A stretch of 64,000 bases of DNA, taken from assembly GCA_017590115.1 (NCBI GenBank), contig JAGGNK010010225.1, positions 5,704,001 to 5,768,000 on the forward strand. Reading direction: 5' to 3'. This DNA is from Montifringilla adamsi. Lineage: Eukaryota; Chordata; Aves; Passeriformes; Passeridae. Under the pieces are notes generated by a model. That model was not told the origin of the DNA and did not search any database. It worked only from the letters and a program-made list of their open reading frames with translations. Below, one piece after another: positions 13,601-26,911 of this stretch. Each line of letters begins with the position of its first letter. The first letter of the stretch is position 1. Position numbers and translations under genes: made by a program.

Positions 13601-16600
13601 TATCTGGACTGTATTTGAATAACCAGATATACTCTGAAAAGTTTTGCTAGTTGCTTACATGTCTGTTTGGCAGCTTTACTGTACCCCTGTGGTTCCTTCT
13701 TGAGGCAGAGCAAGCTCAGAACAGCACACTGTGCAGCCACAAAAGGGATGTGTACCCAATGTTTCTTGTGTCATTACTTGGTACAGTGGTTTGTGATGAC
13801 TTCACAGTATATAGTGAGACATCAGCACTTCTGTAACTGAAATGTGCTTGGGAGCAGCACAATTTTCTGTGTACCTTCCTCCTAATAATTGCCTTTAATG
13901 TCTCTTAAAAAGACTTCTCACACTTTCCTCTTTACACCCTAGAAAATATTCTTCTTACTGGTGATTTTTTTGCTTTTCTACTCTCATGCGTGCAGTGGAA
14001 AGGTGACAAGAAAGTCAGTGGATATTTTGAGTATGTTTTGGAATTAAGAGGAGGGCAAGATGCAGTTCCTATCTGGTCTGCTGACATTGCACCACTTCTC
14101 ATAAAACCTGCCTGGACACTGTGGGAAGAGGTGACCTCTTGTGGGAAATTGTTTATTCTAACCAGCAGGAGCAAAACTCACAAAACTCACTGACAGAATA
14201 GAAAAATAACTGTGGATGCAAATGTATAGTAGCACCAGTAAGAAAGCTGATGTTTCTAAAATTTTATTTAAACCAGAATTTCCTCTGTGCATTCTTTTGT
14301 GTAAATTGCTGAATCATCATGAGTGGATGAGGTATGGTTAGGGCAAAACCTAAAACTGCTTTCCTCTGCAATACTTTTTACAATACATTAGAGAAGAAGC
14401 TGGAAAATGAAGGAGGTGAGCAAAGTCAAAATTAATAGAAATCCTTATGCTTTAAAAACTGATTTCTGAACCATTATTCTTTTGAAACATAGAAGGATGT
14501 GAAGCATTTGGTGGTGGTTTATTTATCTAGCTCTCTAAATTCATAACCCAGACCAAAGTCTATCCAATTTAGTATGTTTTATTTACTATCTTTTAAAATA
14601 AATGCAACTACAACTTTTTTTTTTCACTAAAATTTCATGAAAACAAAATTTTATTGTAGAGCCAACAAGGATATTGAGTACATGGAAAACAGGAGCAAAG
14701 TATCAGAATTTAGTATATTTTTTCCCCCTTGCTAATTTCAAAAAACAAATCCCTTAATTCAACACTTAATATTACTTCAGAATGAATAATGACTGTTATG
14801 GTAATGACTATTATGAAATGTGCACCAAAAAGGAATGTTTATTTCCCACATTTTATTCTTTCTTCAACCTCATTCAGTAGTTGAATGTAGTTTCCTAAAA
14901 CAACATTTGAGACGGCAGTTTCCTTAAATCTACACAATACATTCTTTGCACACTGATCAGAGAAAATGTTTAATCTTTTACAAGTTTTCTTTTGCATCTA
15001 AATCCTTACTTTTTACTAATCTGCAGGTAGGAAATCCAGGTGATTTATCTGCTTGCAGAGTTTCCATCCTTGCACTTTTGTGTTGCAGTTTATTTTCTGT
15101 CTCTATGCTGCCATTGCATTTTGCTCCTCTGCTGTCATGTTTTATGATCACGAAAACCGATAGCTTTGGGGTAGACACATTCTTACTTTTAGGTGGTAAA
15201 CCATCAAGTTAGGGCTTCCAGGGAAGTGGTGTCATCTTCTCTTTTCATTGTCTTAGCCCTCCTTTCAGAGGAATAGGATTGGATGGGACATTGGAGAAAA
15301 GAGGAAGTCTTCAGGCAAAGTATATTTTCCTTCAGAATAGGTGATTTTCCATTAATTTTCTGGCAAGTAAGAATTGTCAGATCAGCTTGAGATATCCCTG
15401 GAAGTCACATATCTAACAAACATTTTTTTTTTAATGTCCTATTCTGATTCAGAGCTTCATGGCCAGTTAACAGTAAATCCAATATGTATTTTTCTCTGGT
15501 TTTAAGCTTCTAGTTTGTGGGTCGTACATGCCAGTATCTTGTAAAGCATCACAGCAGGTTCCTTTTGGGTATTTGTAATATCTCCCAAATGTCAAAGCTT
15601 GAGATTTCTGGACAAGTAGGACTGGCTAAAGGCAGTGTGTTGTCACTTCCATTGCTTCCAAATGTAAATCCTACTCTTTATTTCAAAGCACTTGTCTCTT
15701 TTCATCATGTTTCTATTTCAGTTAGTGAACTATTAACAGTTTCTGATTTCAAGAGCACTTTTGCAAGCAATGCTTTTAAACCACCACTTGTATTTGCAGA
15801 ATCTTTTTTATTTTATCCAGAAAGGTAATAGCACCACATAGGACATAGTAGTTCACCACAAAGTTTTACCACAAGGTGAATGAAAGAATCATAAGAGCCA
15901 CCTCACACTAGCCTCGTGCATGGTGTTGCTATTTCTTCTAATAAGCATCATAGGATCTACTTGGCTTTGTGAGTATACAAAAAGGATAAATGGATGGTAA
16001 ATGTGGACATTTGCAAATGTGTGCAAATATCCATATGGACTTGCTGTAGTTAGCTGTCTGCTATTGTAAATAAATGAAAATGGACATTGCTAAATTTTAA
16101 TACGGATCAGTCACAGGTAAGGTAACATGTTGTGGGAAGTTGGGGAAAGTTTATTGAGTGCACCTGAAATAAGTTCAATAACAGCATGCAGTCACATAGA
16201 TAAAATATATTTTAGAAATTTTCAAAAGATTCTTTTGGATTTGAGGGGAAAAATCCATAGGAGTTAAATAATTTTTCATATGGTGTATCTGGCAATCGGT
16301 CCACTGAATAGCACAATAAAATTTTAAAATAATGTATAGAAGCTTGTATAACTGTGATTTTTAATCATGGATAATTTTTCATGGAGTTGAGGGATAAGTA
16401 GAAATTTATGTCTAAATATACTTAATGTAGTTTTGAAGTTTCTAATTGTTTGTCAAGTGCACTTAAGGATGTGCTTATGTTTTTTTGTTGAAGTATAGCT
16501 CTGGTCTCAGCTAGGAAATTCCTTTCTTTTTGACTGTCTTAAGTGGCAAATGAATAAAATGTGCTGTAGCAGCTTATTATCAATAAAACTGTTTAAGGCA

Positions 16601-17408
16601 TGTGGAGAATCTCAGCCACAAAGAACATCTGTCCAAGGTCAAAATGAGCCTCTAACTGCAGATTCAAAAAGTTACAAAGAATTCAGTTTTCTACCTGAGT
16701 GTAAGACTGCACAGATTCTCTTTTAATACCCCCTGCTATATAGAGTGCCCTCCTTTTTACCATCTTGAAGCAAGATGCTTAGAAAATTGCCTTCATCCAA
16801 AGGACATAGGATGTTTGCCCAAGAGAAGTTCAACAGCTGCAGCTGAAACAAGTTTAGAAGTGAGTCCTGCTTTGCTGCCTTTTTAGCACACCTGGAGAGG
16901 GTTTTTGAGAGCTATGTGAAGACCTGGAGGATGGAGTGCTTAGAGGTGTCTTCAACAGCACACAAACGCTGCTGTTTTGTGCAGATTAGAGGGTGAAAAT
17001 CTTCAACCACCGTGTGCCTGTTTGCTACATTTAATTTTCCATACTCACAGATCTTCCTCTGAATATTCCAAATATTTTTCTGTCACAGTTTGCTTGTCCT
17101 TTTTAGACATTTATAACCTCAGGCCTTTATGTTGCTCCTAGGTGTGCAACTCTTTCTATCATATTGAAAAATAACTACCCTTTATGTCCTCAAATTTATG
17201 TTTAAAATACATTTTAAAAAGTGGGACATCCTTCTTTTTGAACTTCTACTTAGCATCAACATAGACTATTTCTAATTACTTTTTTTTCCCTGTTTTTGGG
17301 ATTTTGGGGTTTTTTTGAGGCTGGCTAGGACATGCCATACAAATTATTTATCTGAACCAGTTTTTCTCTCCACTTAAAAGATAATACTGTTTTAGGCATG
17401 CAATATCT
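10649..17408. other. Unique intronic sequence after the exon
   Basis: Nothing recognisable. Open frames such as 12351-12764 (-) and 15517-15828 (+) lack domains and overlap no splice-like boundaries that I trust. Confidence 0.6.
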
Positions 17409-17701
17409 TCATGTTTTAAGTGTAGCAGGAATATTGATAATCAATGCTAAATTAGCTGGATAAAGCTCAGTCACTCTGAGAGCAGTGTATGTCCATCTGT
17501 GTTGTTTCTGAACCGTGTGAGGTGTTGGTCTGCCATTCTTTGCTTCTCCCTGAGTGTGGCACCATTCCCATTTCTGAGAACGCTGGCATTTGATCTTGTA
17601 CGTACAGATAACAAACTGTTGAAACCTGTTTTGCAGGCTCTCCATTTAGTTCTGCTTATATCACTAGGTCCAATATAGATTATGATGACCATGGCTTCCA
17701 T
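17409..17701 (-). mobile_element. Possible remnant of CR1 ORF1 (esterase-like region)
   Basis: On the - strand two overlapping frames (17471-17701 and 17409-17645) hold pieces that read like one ancestral protein broken by a frameshift. The first contains a VIIIYIGPSDISR segment, resembling the hydrophobic-IG-(T/P)-(N/S)-D-I block of SGNH-type esterases known from some CR1 ORF1 proteins. The second continues with a Cys/Lys/Arg-rich segment. This is recalled similarity over a short stretch and may be chance. Confidence 0.3.
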
Positions 17702-19504
17702 CCAGACCTTCTCAATAACTTGTCTTCTTTAAATATGGTGGGTTTTTTTTCCCCGGCACTGGCATCTGGTAGGCAACAGATCTTCTACGCGTCATGACAA
17801 CGCACAAAGTTTATCAACGTTTCCTGGTATTAATTTCCTAAGAGCTAGCTTTTCCCATATTCAGTTGTTTTCTGACTTCAAATATAGATCTGTACTCTTC
17901 AGTGAAGCTATAAAATAATAATTTTGTATGTCTCTTGTAGCATAAATTTTTTATTTTTTAGGGTACCACAGAATTCATACAGAATATATCTGAGTAGAAG
18001 AAAAAAACCAGCAAATATCAAATGTGAGACAAATTTCACTACTGCTGATTTTTACTTATTCATGGCTTTTTTTTTCTCTCTGATTCAAAATTTACTGTCT
18101 TCCTGATAGTTATGTCACTGAAACCTAACTTCTTATCCTCTGACATATTTTTCAGTAGGGGACATATATCTCAAGATTGAAGATTTAAGACCAGTGCTAG
18201 TGAAATTAAACATTTTGATTTCAAGAGAAGGGGGCAAGTTCTTCCCTCTGTTCAGGAAATTAATTAATGATAGCTATGGTGGTTCAGTACAAATCATTGA
18301 GGAAGCTCTAATTCTAATCTACAGTTCTGCTACTGTGGGAGCAAGTTAATCTGTATTATGTCTTTTCTTTGTTTCTCACATTGATGCTTATAGGTTAGCC
18401 TGGCTGGAATCCCCATGCAGACAGTATTATACCTATATAAACATAATTAAAATTTCCCCCCAGTTTTTCCACAAATATGAAATTGGAGAGCTGGAAAGAT
18501 ACACTAATTGTAAGCAAAGTAGCTCACTTGATATTTGGTAATACTTTGTTAATTTTACTCTTTAGTAACACTTTGCTCTGTAATAAAATTCAGATTTTCA
18601 AAATACTCATCTAGAAACTTTGTCAGGATAGCATGCTTTTAAATGCAAGCCCTTCCTAGTGGGGATGATATATAATTTATCATACAGAATATGCCAACTT
18701 TTTGGTTATAAAAGCAATATTGACTGTTTCTTTTTTATAGGCTTTAAGAGCAAAATGACTATTAAATTAGAACCAAAACCCAAACAGAATTTCTCTCTCT
18801 CTGCTGAATTCTAAAATGTTGTAGAAGAAAAAAAGAAATTTAATGAAGAAGAATTTTGAAAGATCAAACATTTTGTGATCTTTAAACAATATCATTCACA
18901 GTAAAGAACAGTGAAAGGAAAACTAGAAATGTAAAAATTATTCACTTTGGTATTTTCATTCCAATTGGTTAGTAATTTTGTAAAAGATTATTCAGAAATG
19001 GAGTTTTCTTCTTTTGAACATGTCCCATTTGGGAACACTTAACAACTCATCTGTCCCTTTTGGCCAGGAAAACTCCATTCCTACCTTTGATTAATTCTCA
19101 TTCTATCCCAAAAGAAGTAACAATAATATTTAAAAGTGAGTAAAAATTTCCTCCTTCCACTTTCATTCCTGTTCTCAAACTCAATGGAGATTTGAACCTT
19201 GACAAGTTGCATTGTGAATGGACATTTTTTCCACTTGGCAAACACAATAGAATTTTGGGGGTTTTTTGTCCATGGTCTTACCTGTTCTGATAATGTCCTA
19301 GGTTTCTTTGTAGGATATTGTTTTTATTTGCACCTTATTTTAAAGTTATTATTATGGCATGTTTTTTAAAAAAAGTAAAAAACCTTTTTATTTCTTTATT
19401 TGTTTTAATTTGATCATCAAACTGATGAAAACCTCTGATTACATCACCATAGTTTTCACTTAGCTCTTGTTTGCCTCAGCCATGTTTAATGCCACAGCTT
19501 TTTG

Positions 19505-19531
19505 AAAAAAAAAAAAAAAAAAAAAAAAAAA
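19505..19531. repeat. Poly(A) run, 27 bases
   Basis: Uninterrupted A tract directly upstream of the old sense CR1 fragment. It is on the wrong side to be that element's tail. Confidence 0.95.
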
Positions 19532-20070
19532 GAAAAGAGTTGGATGTCCTTGTGGACAAAAAGTTGAATGGGATTCATGAACTACACACTGGGACAGTAC
19601 CATGCCCAGTTTTGGGCCCCCAGTGCTGCAGGAGAGACATCGTGGTTAGGCAGTGGGTGTGGAAGAGCATCACCAGGATGGTCAGGTTACCTGAGCATGT
19701 GGCTCACAAAGAGAGGTTGACAAGGCTGGTTTTATTTCCTGCGAAGAAAAGAAGGGCTTGTGGGTGATCTTATTGCAGTCTTCAACTTCCTTGAGGGGTT
19801 TTTAGGTAGAAGATGGATATATACAAAAGGGCAAGAGGTGAGCATCACAAATTGCAGCAAAGAAAGTTCTGGTTGGATGTATGGATACAAGCCTTCAGTG
19901 TAAAAGTGGGTAAGCACACGAATAAGTTGACCAAAGAGGCTGTGGAAATTATTCTCTGGAGACTTTTAGAACTCGACCAGATCTAACCTTGAAATTATTT
20001 CTGCTTTGGGTAAGAGGTTAAGCAAATTTCAGAGATACCTTTCCACCTGAATTTTTCTAAGGTTCTGTAG
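19532..20070 (+). mobile_element. Old CR1 LINE fragment, sense orientation
   Basis: Several CR1 landmarks survive in order: a decayed ORF2 C-terminal stretch (19537-19765), a block resembling GGTGATCTTATTGCAGTCTT at about 19761, the untranslated region, and a degraded terminus ending near TTCTAAGGTTCTGTAG at 20055-20070. Divergence is much higher than in the 2.3-kb and 59-kb copies. A 27-base poly(A) run lies immediately upstream at 19505-19531. Boundaries are approximate. Confidence 0.75.
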
Positions 20071-22620
20071 AAAATACTGCAAAACTTCACTTTTAAAGGT
20101 TCAGAGGCCTACTTGCTTGATTTACGTCAGGCAGGACCTAGATACATATAGCCAAAGGCTTAGATTTTTTTTTCATAGTTGTGTGTTTAAAAAGGAAAAA
20201 ATAACCAAGAAAATTCCACTCAGAATGTCAGGGTGCTGATGGTATTTGGCAGAAGCGAAACAAATACAGTAAATTCTGTATTCTGTGAAAGGCTCTGAGA
20301 TGTAAAATGAGCTGTTGAAACCTTTTTTACCACCTCTACTTTTTCATCAAATTGCCTGTAGCATATACTCAGAACTGCTATTGATCCATGCTACAATGTG
20401 TCTAGTTAGAGATTATAAAAGTAAAATTCTTGTCCTCTAAAAGAGAAAATGTAGGAACAAAGCTGCTAGCATACATGGGTCTTGTTTTTAGACCTTTATT
20501 TCTGTCACTAGTGGTGTCAGAGGGAAGAATAGATGCTGCAGGATGCAGGAAAGAACATCAGATACCATCTTGTTCAATGATGGTTTAAGATACATGTGAT
20601 CTTCATAGCAGGGCAAAATAAATAACCTTTCAAACTTTCTTTTTCTTAAAATAAATTAGCTTTTAACCTAAACCATTGAGGATTTCAACACTAGACTCTG
20701 TCATGTAAACAGTGAAGTTATCAAACGGCTCCTTAGAAAAATTATCCAGTAATTGATATTGAATTTGTTTATGGGTTTTATTTTTTGATTTTGTGTGGTG
20801 TTTTATTTTCTGACCAATCACATCTCATCATGCAATTAAATTATTCTTAATTGAAAACCAATTTTTGTATATTAGGGGAAACATGGTTTTCTATTTATAC
20901 ATCTGTAAAAGAGTATTCCCAATGTTTTAAAATCTTGAAATTTTAAAGAAAAATCACTGCCACAGTAATTCACTGTATTGTATTTGATTTTATCACTGAC
21001 TCTTTTCATGCCAGTGACCCTTGTCAAAACCAGATGAAATATACTTGAGAAAGCCAAAGAGAAGGTCCTGGAACTGTCAGGCTTTAAGAAATATATATTA
21101 TTTAGAATTGCAGTGTTGTCATTTTACTGTGAAATAAATTCTTTCAACAACAGTGGCAAGCCTCTCTGTTCTTAGGAGCACTCCAAATTAAAAGATTATG
21201 GAAACAAATAATGTAACAGTTAAAGAAAAAATAACTAAATTAGATTATAGTTGGCAGTTTCACCAATATTCAAGAAAGAAACATTTTAGTTTTACCACCA
21301 TTTTAATTTCTTTGCAAGCCAGAAGAGTTTATTTCAACAGATCCACTCTTAATTTTATCTCTGTGGGGCTGTATGTATATTATAATTTTCTTTTTCTCTT
21401 GGTACAGGCTAAATTTTGTAGTGTAGATTAGTTTAATCTGTTATATACCTGCAAAATTTGTTGTAAGGGAAATAATCTGCTTTTTTTGTTTTTCCTTTGA
21501 TATTGCATACAGCCCATCCTGTAAAACCCATTAAGCACATTAATGAGAGTACTAGAGGGTCTGACTAATTTTGAATATGTGTGCTTTTGAGTACAGTAAT
21601 TATATATTCATAGACACACATGCACATCCATAATGCCCACTTTATTCTTAGTCTACATAGGAATTTTTTTAGCTCTTGGCTACTTTGGCAGAAAATTCCA
21701 GTACTGTGCTTTATAGGGGGTGCATTTGTGCACCATCTGCTGATTAGCCCAGAATCCTGTATGGTAGTCAGCTGTTAGTTTTTAATCTTTGAAAAGTGTA
21801 GTCACTGGTGGAGTTTTTTTTGTTTTGTTGTTTTATATGGTCTCTTTTTTATTTTGTTTTTTTCATTGTTGACTTTTTTTTCTGAAGTGTTGCAGCAATT
21901 TATTTTTTAAAGGAATTTTCCAAATAGTATGTGTTTGTTTTGTCAAATCATATATCATATTCATGATGATTTTGAGTGAACCTCAGCAGGAATAGAATTT
22001 TTCCAGAAAGATGAGTTACATTTCTTCTAACTCAATTTTTATTATTTTTATTCACGTGCAAATTTTATAGTCCAGAAAACCTCCTCTTTCACAGTGTGAT
22101 GTAAGGTTTTTCCTTTCTCAAATGTTTATATTCTTCTGTTCCGTAAAGTCAAAAAAGCTCCTCACACATTAGTATTCATATTATGATACAGCTGATATAA
22201 ATCAACAATTAGCAAGAATAGGTATTATTACTTCTGACAGATCTCTAGAATTATGTTAGTTGTTGATAGGGTTAATGAAACCTCAGATCTATGTGCAAGA
22301 CTTTTTTTTCCTCATGGAATATGGAGTGGTATAGTTACTATGCAATGCTATTAAGATATCCCTGTTACATTGTAGGCAAAACTTGTCTTATTTTCTCTAA
22401 TCACTCTTAATTTTTTTGGAGCATGATCTTCATAATATTGCTTTCTTCTTTTGCTAATTGCGGATATTTTATGAAGTGCCATCACAGAAAGCTTGAGTAT
22501 TCAATCTTATCTGATCCCCAAAGTTACTGAGAAAAAGACTTGTCACCCTGATTTACTGTTAGTGGATATCCAGAGGATTTCTGGTTAATGTGTTCTGACA
22601 GAACTCCCCATGCTCCACAG

Positions 22621-22693
22621 TTCACCTGCTATAGATGTTATGTTCAAATGTGCTGGCTGAAGCAGCATGTGCAAACACAAAATGGCAGAGCTG
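22621..22693 (+). other. Exon-like segment with consensus splice sites and a finger-like peptide
   Basis: Seen: CTCCACAG at 22613-22620 as acceptor, 73 open bases, then GTGAGT at 22694 as donor. In the frame beginning at 22621 the peptide has Cys-X2-Cys followed ten residues later by a His, loosely like a C2H2 finger, but the second His is missing. Joined to the upstream phase-1 exon, the frame would reach a TAG within four codons, so it cannot be a normal in-frame exon of that transcript. It could be a poison exon, an exon of another transcript, or chance. Confidence 0.2.
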
Positions 22694-24511
22694 GTGAGTT
22701 AATAGAACAGTTTCTTCAGAAAGACAAGGAGAGGATGAAAATAAATGATATCTGCTTCATCTTTTGTATTTGATGATAAAGCATTTCACAACATTCTTGA
22801 AATCAATGCAGACAGAAATATATACACAAAGCACAGCAGGATTTTGAAATGCGCTCAGTTTGTTTATTTTGTGTAAAAATGAGCCTAAGTCTCCTTTTCT
22901 CTTGATATTGTGCAAGGGTGAAAAACACCCACTGTGACCCAAAGGAGCCCCATGGGAAAGACAGCATATTACCCATACTGAGGGCACTAATTGGGCCACC
23001 AGCAGCTTCCTACTAGACCATTTTGCTGTAACAATGTGTGAGGTTAGGATCATACTGTTTAATCTCACAGAAAACTTTGGAAGGCCGTGGCTTCTGTGGA
23101 GAACTGCTCTCTTTGGTAGTAAAATGCCCTTCACAACACCCTGTGAACTGTGACATGAGTCCCTGAACAAACTTATATTTATGTAGAATGAAATGGAATC
23201 AATGCGGCGACATGAGGAGACTGGCTAATGAGGGGATAGTAGGATTTGATTGGGATTGGTCAGTGCTTTTTTCCTGATTTGATCAGAGAATTATAATGAA
23301 AATTCATTTTTATAGGATAGGATTGACTAGCAGAGGTGAAAACAAACACAGGAAATTATTACAATGAGTAAATGAAAAACTGTGGGGATGACTACGGAAT
23401 AGGGGAGGGAACTGTTTGTCTTGCATGTTGAAGTAATTGAAAACCTGACAAAACATAGAATATATTTTGTTTCCTGACCATCTTGAAGCCATTAGGGAAA
23501 TTAGCATAAATTTCCATAGAATTCGTATGTCACATTAATTTGAGTGCCTGGTGCATACATTTCCTACTCAGATGGTGGGCTCCTTCTGCCAGACACCAGC
23601 AGGTTGGTGCAAATTATCCAGCAGAAGTTGGAATGCTCTTCATTGCAAGCTGACAAAGCAAAAGACACATGCACAAACCCAATACTTTCCCCAGATCTGC
23701 TATTCTCTCCTTTCTTCCTTCTTCTTCAAAGAGCCCTGGGAAAAGAACTCATTGTCCTTATCTAAGGAAAGCTTCAGTGACATGCTTATCTGAGGACTGC
23801 TTGATTTTGAGCAGGTTAAAGACTTCAAAGTTCAACTGTGACATTTCTCAACTTTCTGCATTCAATGATACTTTAATTTTCTGCTATGTTTTTTTAAATC
23901 CAGGCTTTGAAAATAATGCTTCCATGCAACAGAAATTAAAAAAAAAATTTAGTAACTGGAACTATGTTTTAAGAAAAGACACTTCTGCATTGTGTTTTTT
24001 ACCACCTATATATATAGTAGCAAGACAACACAATGCAAAACCAACCTTCACACCTGACTCAGAACAAGAAAGATTTATCCCAGTTTGTTTGACACTTAAG
24101 TGTTACGCAATGATCACATATTTCCTCTAAGGAATCCATGTCTCCTTACACAGAAACACTTGGGTGAGCCTTGGATTTTTCTTATAGAAACATATTTCAC
24201 TCTGTACCTTACTAGAAGAAAAAAATCTCTTAGAGCATAAACAGACCCATAGCGTGTTTTTTGTGTTGCAGTATCATCAGTTGTTCCTCTGTCACTAGTT
24301 TAATTAGATCCTGATGTGTATGGAATTTTTTAATACCATATGGTAATATTATATTTGCTGTGTTGGCAGTCCTTGAGGTGAGGATTCTGTTACCCTTATC
24401 ACTGTTTAAGGTAGAAGGAATGTGAAGACACTGGAATAATACTATGAATAGCACAAAGTAACTGTAGCATCAAAAATTAAAATTATGGTTTATTGCTTTG
24501 GGGTTGTTGGC

Positions 24512-24575
24512 TTTTTTGGTTGGTTGTTTGGTGTTTTGTGGTTTTTTTTTTTTTTTTTTTTGGGGTTTTTTTTGG

Positions 24576-24606
<31 letters not shown>
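24512..24606. repeat. Poly(T) with G runs
   Basis: About 95 bases of T and G only on the + strand, including long T runs split by two GGGG blocks. The - strand reads as A and C only. It produces a long poly-Lys frame that is not coding. Confidence 0.9.
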
Positions 24607-25839
24607 CTAAATTCACCTGGTAATATGCAGCCATTTTTCCTCTTTGCTTTTCTTTGTTGATGAACCTTGGCATTCAGACATAACTTTCTATCAAATTAAA
24701 TGGCAAAGAAGTAATTCCGTCAGAAGCTCCCTTTCAGCTTCATTACAAACTCCTTGTATGAATACTGAAAGTGTTGGCAGCTGTATTTTCATGATGTTTA
24801 TAGAATTGCTAAGAAGTTTACAGCATTTTTTTATTCCTTTTCTTCTTTGTAGAGATCAAAGTAACAAGTTTTTATTGTTCAGTGGTTGTTAACATACAAG
24901 ACCTAATATTCCCACAGGTATGGTAGATTCTAACATCCTTAGCTTTTTGCAATTAGTGAAAAAAGCCCTGGTGGGTATTTAATTTAACTGGAAGTGCACT
25001 GGTGTCTGAAGCTGCTGCTGGCAAATTCTGGAAGGGTTTTTTTCTGAGTAAATGCTTGGGGCCTTGATCTGTGATTTTTTAAATGCCTTTGGGAGGTGAG
25101 ATCAGATGCATAAGAATGTGATTGTGTTTATTTTTTACATGAATCTCACTGCTAGAATCCTTAGGGATTTGCTGTATCAAAGATATTTATGAGAATATTG
25201 CCCTTGGCTACAGTTTGAAAGGGAGCAATGTAGGACAGGGACAGATGAAGGGTAGGCAGGCTGGTGACTCTGGTCATAGAGAATGTTGAGAGTCTCCTAG
25301 ATCTGGATACCCTTTCTGGTGCATAGCACTCAAGCAAAATAGGAGAGTGAGCAATATTCAGAAGTCACATTTCCACTTCAGGGGTTTGTTTGTGTATTAC
25401 AGTTCCTGAATGTTCATAATTTCAGAAACAGCAAAGCATGACCAGGATTATTCATTCAGTATATGCTGTTGTCCATGCATGGCCTCATCTTATTTGGAGA
25501 GCAGGACTTTCAGGCACGTGACTTATTTTATTTAAACTTTGGTGTGAAGCAAATCTTTGCTCTTTGGGCACTTGAACTTCTGTGTTCTTTCATTTTTTCT
25601 GTTTTAAAAGGAAGAATAGGGCAAGAAAATGGCAGTAATATCTGGCAGGCTTTTCATAGCAGTTCCTCAGCATGTCTACGTTTAGGCTTCCCATGAGTAA
25701 TAGGTAATAAAAATGATCAAGCAGGCATAAAGAGGGGAAAATTGTAAAACCAGATTGTAGCTGATATTTTTCTTTTTACTGAGGATGTATTGTTCTAGTA
25801 GTAAGAAATTATTTGCCTTTAATTCAGCAGGGGATCTTG

Positions 25840-25910
25840 ATCAATTACATAGAATTGTTGGATTCAAGGACCTTAAAGGCTTTTACCAACTGAAATAATA
25901 TTATGAACTA
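25840..25910 (+). mobile_element. Possible short CR1 3'-end relic
   Basis: The stretch around AAGGACCTTAAAGGCTTTTA (about 25869-25888), followed by CAACTGAAATAATATTATGA, resembles the CR1 3' terminus with its final ATTCTATGA-like repeat, heavily mutated. Only about 70 bases can be aligned by eye. Confidence 0.4.
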
Positions 25911-26911
25911 GCCAAAGTGCCATTTAAACAAATTAAGAAAGCTAACATTAATATAAATGTTGCTGACCAGAATCGTCCCATAATCTATTAGCAATATACA
26001 TCTGCTGATTTATAAAAGTATGTATAGGAATGCACATGTGCACACAGACACAGGGTTTTAATTAGTTGCTGAGATAATATATAAATCTCTGCCCCTTTAA
26101 ATTTGTTGATTGAAAAATGAAGAATTCCTGCCCTTTAAATGTTCAGCTTTCACAGAGGTTACAGTAAATCTCTTAATCTCCCAAGCACTTATTCTCCTCT
26201 GTGTTTTTCACAGACATTTATCCACAGGACATTCATTTCCAATCTGTATTTAAATCCAGGAATAACTATGTGGGCTTTGAGCTATCTGCTTTCATGCACT
26301 GCTAATGGGCTCTACCACAGGAACTCTGGATGAGCTGGGGGGGAGAAAAAAAGAGATTCAAGCCATGTTCGCCTTCTATTTCAGCTTAAGCTGTGGCTCT
26401 ATTTATTTTTAGCGAAGAGAGCATTAAAGAAAGCAATTATTTGGGGGTGAAGGAAGGGCAGAAAAGATCCACAATAAAGGATTTATTTATTCTGGCTTTA
26501 TGGAGAAGGCCAGTGTATCACATTTTCAGGCTTATAATGGAACATAGTTGAATTTATCTGCTGAATGGGGTGGAAGGATTTGAAATATATCCTGGATTTT
26601 TGTCAAATACTCTCAGCACTTTTTTTCCTGTTTCTTACAGAATTTGTAGTCCAGAATCGTGAATGTAAATGGTCATAGATTCATACTGTTTTGTAAATAC
26701 ACAGGAATTCAGAGTAGCATGTTTTCCCATTACTCAGTAGGTACTTTGCAGTCACTATGCTGAATGGCCCATTTCTGAAAGAGAAATGTAGTATTAAATT
26801 AATATTGTGTTGTAAAAGAAAACACAGAAACATAGTGTTCTTTGAAGTAGTTACAATGAAGCTCCCTCTTGACCTTTTGGCATTTTCTCTCCTACACATC
26901 AAAGAATTCAT

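Larger units (their letters stand above)
20071..26911. other. Intronic sequence with few repeats
   Basis: Contains the exon-like segment at 22.6 kb, the T/G tract at 24.5 kb and a doubtful CR1 relic at 25.85 kb, each listed. Otherwise nothing recognised. Confidence 0.55.

Noticed and set aside
24470..24673. 67-codon - strand frame rich in Lys and Pro
   Set aside because: Translation of the T/G tract; no domain.
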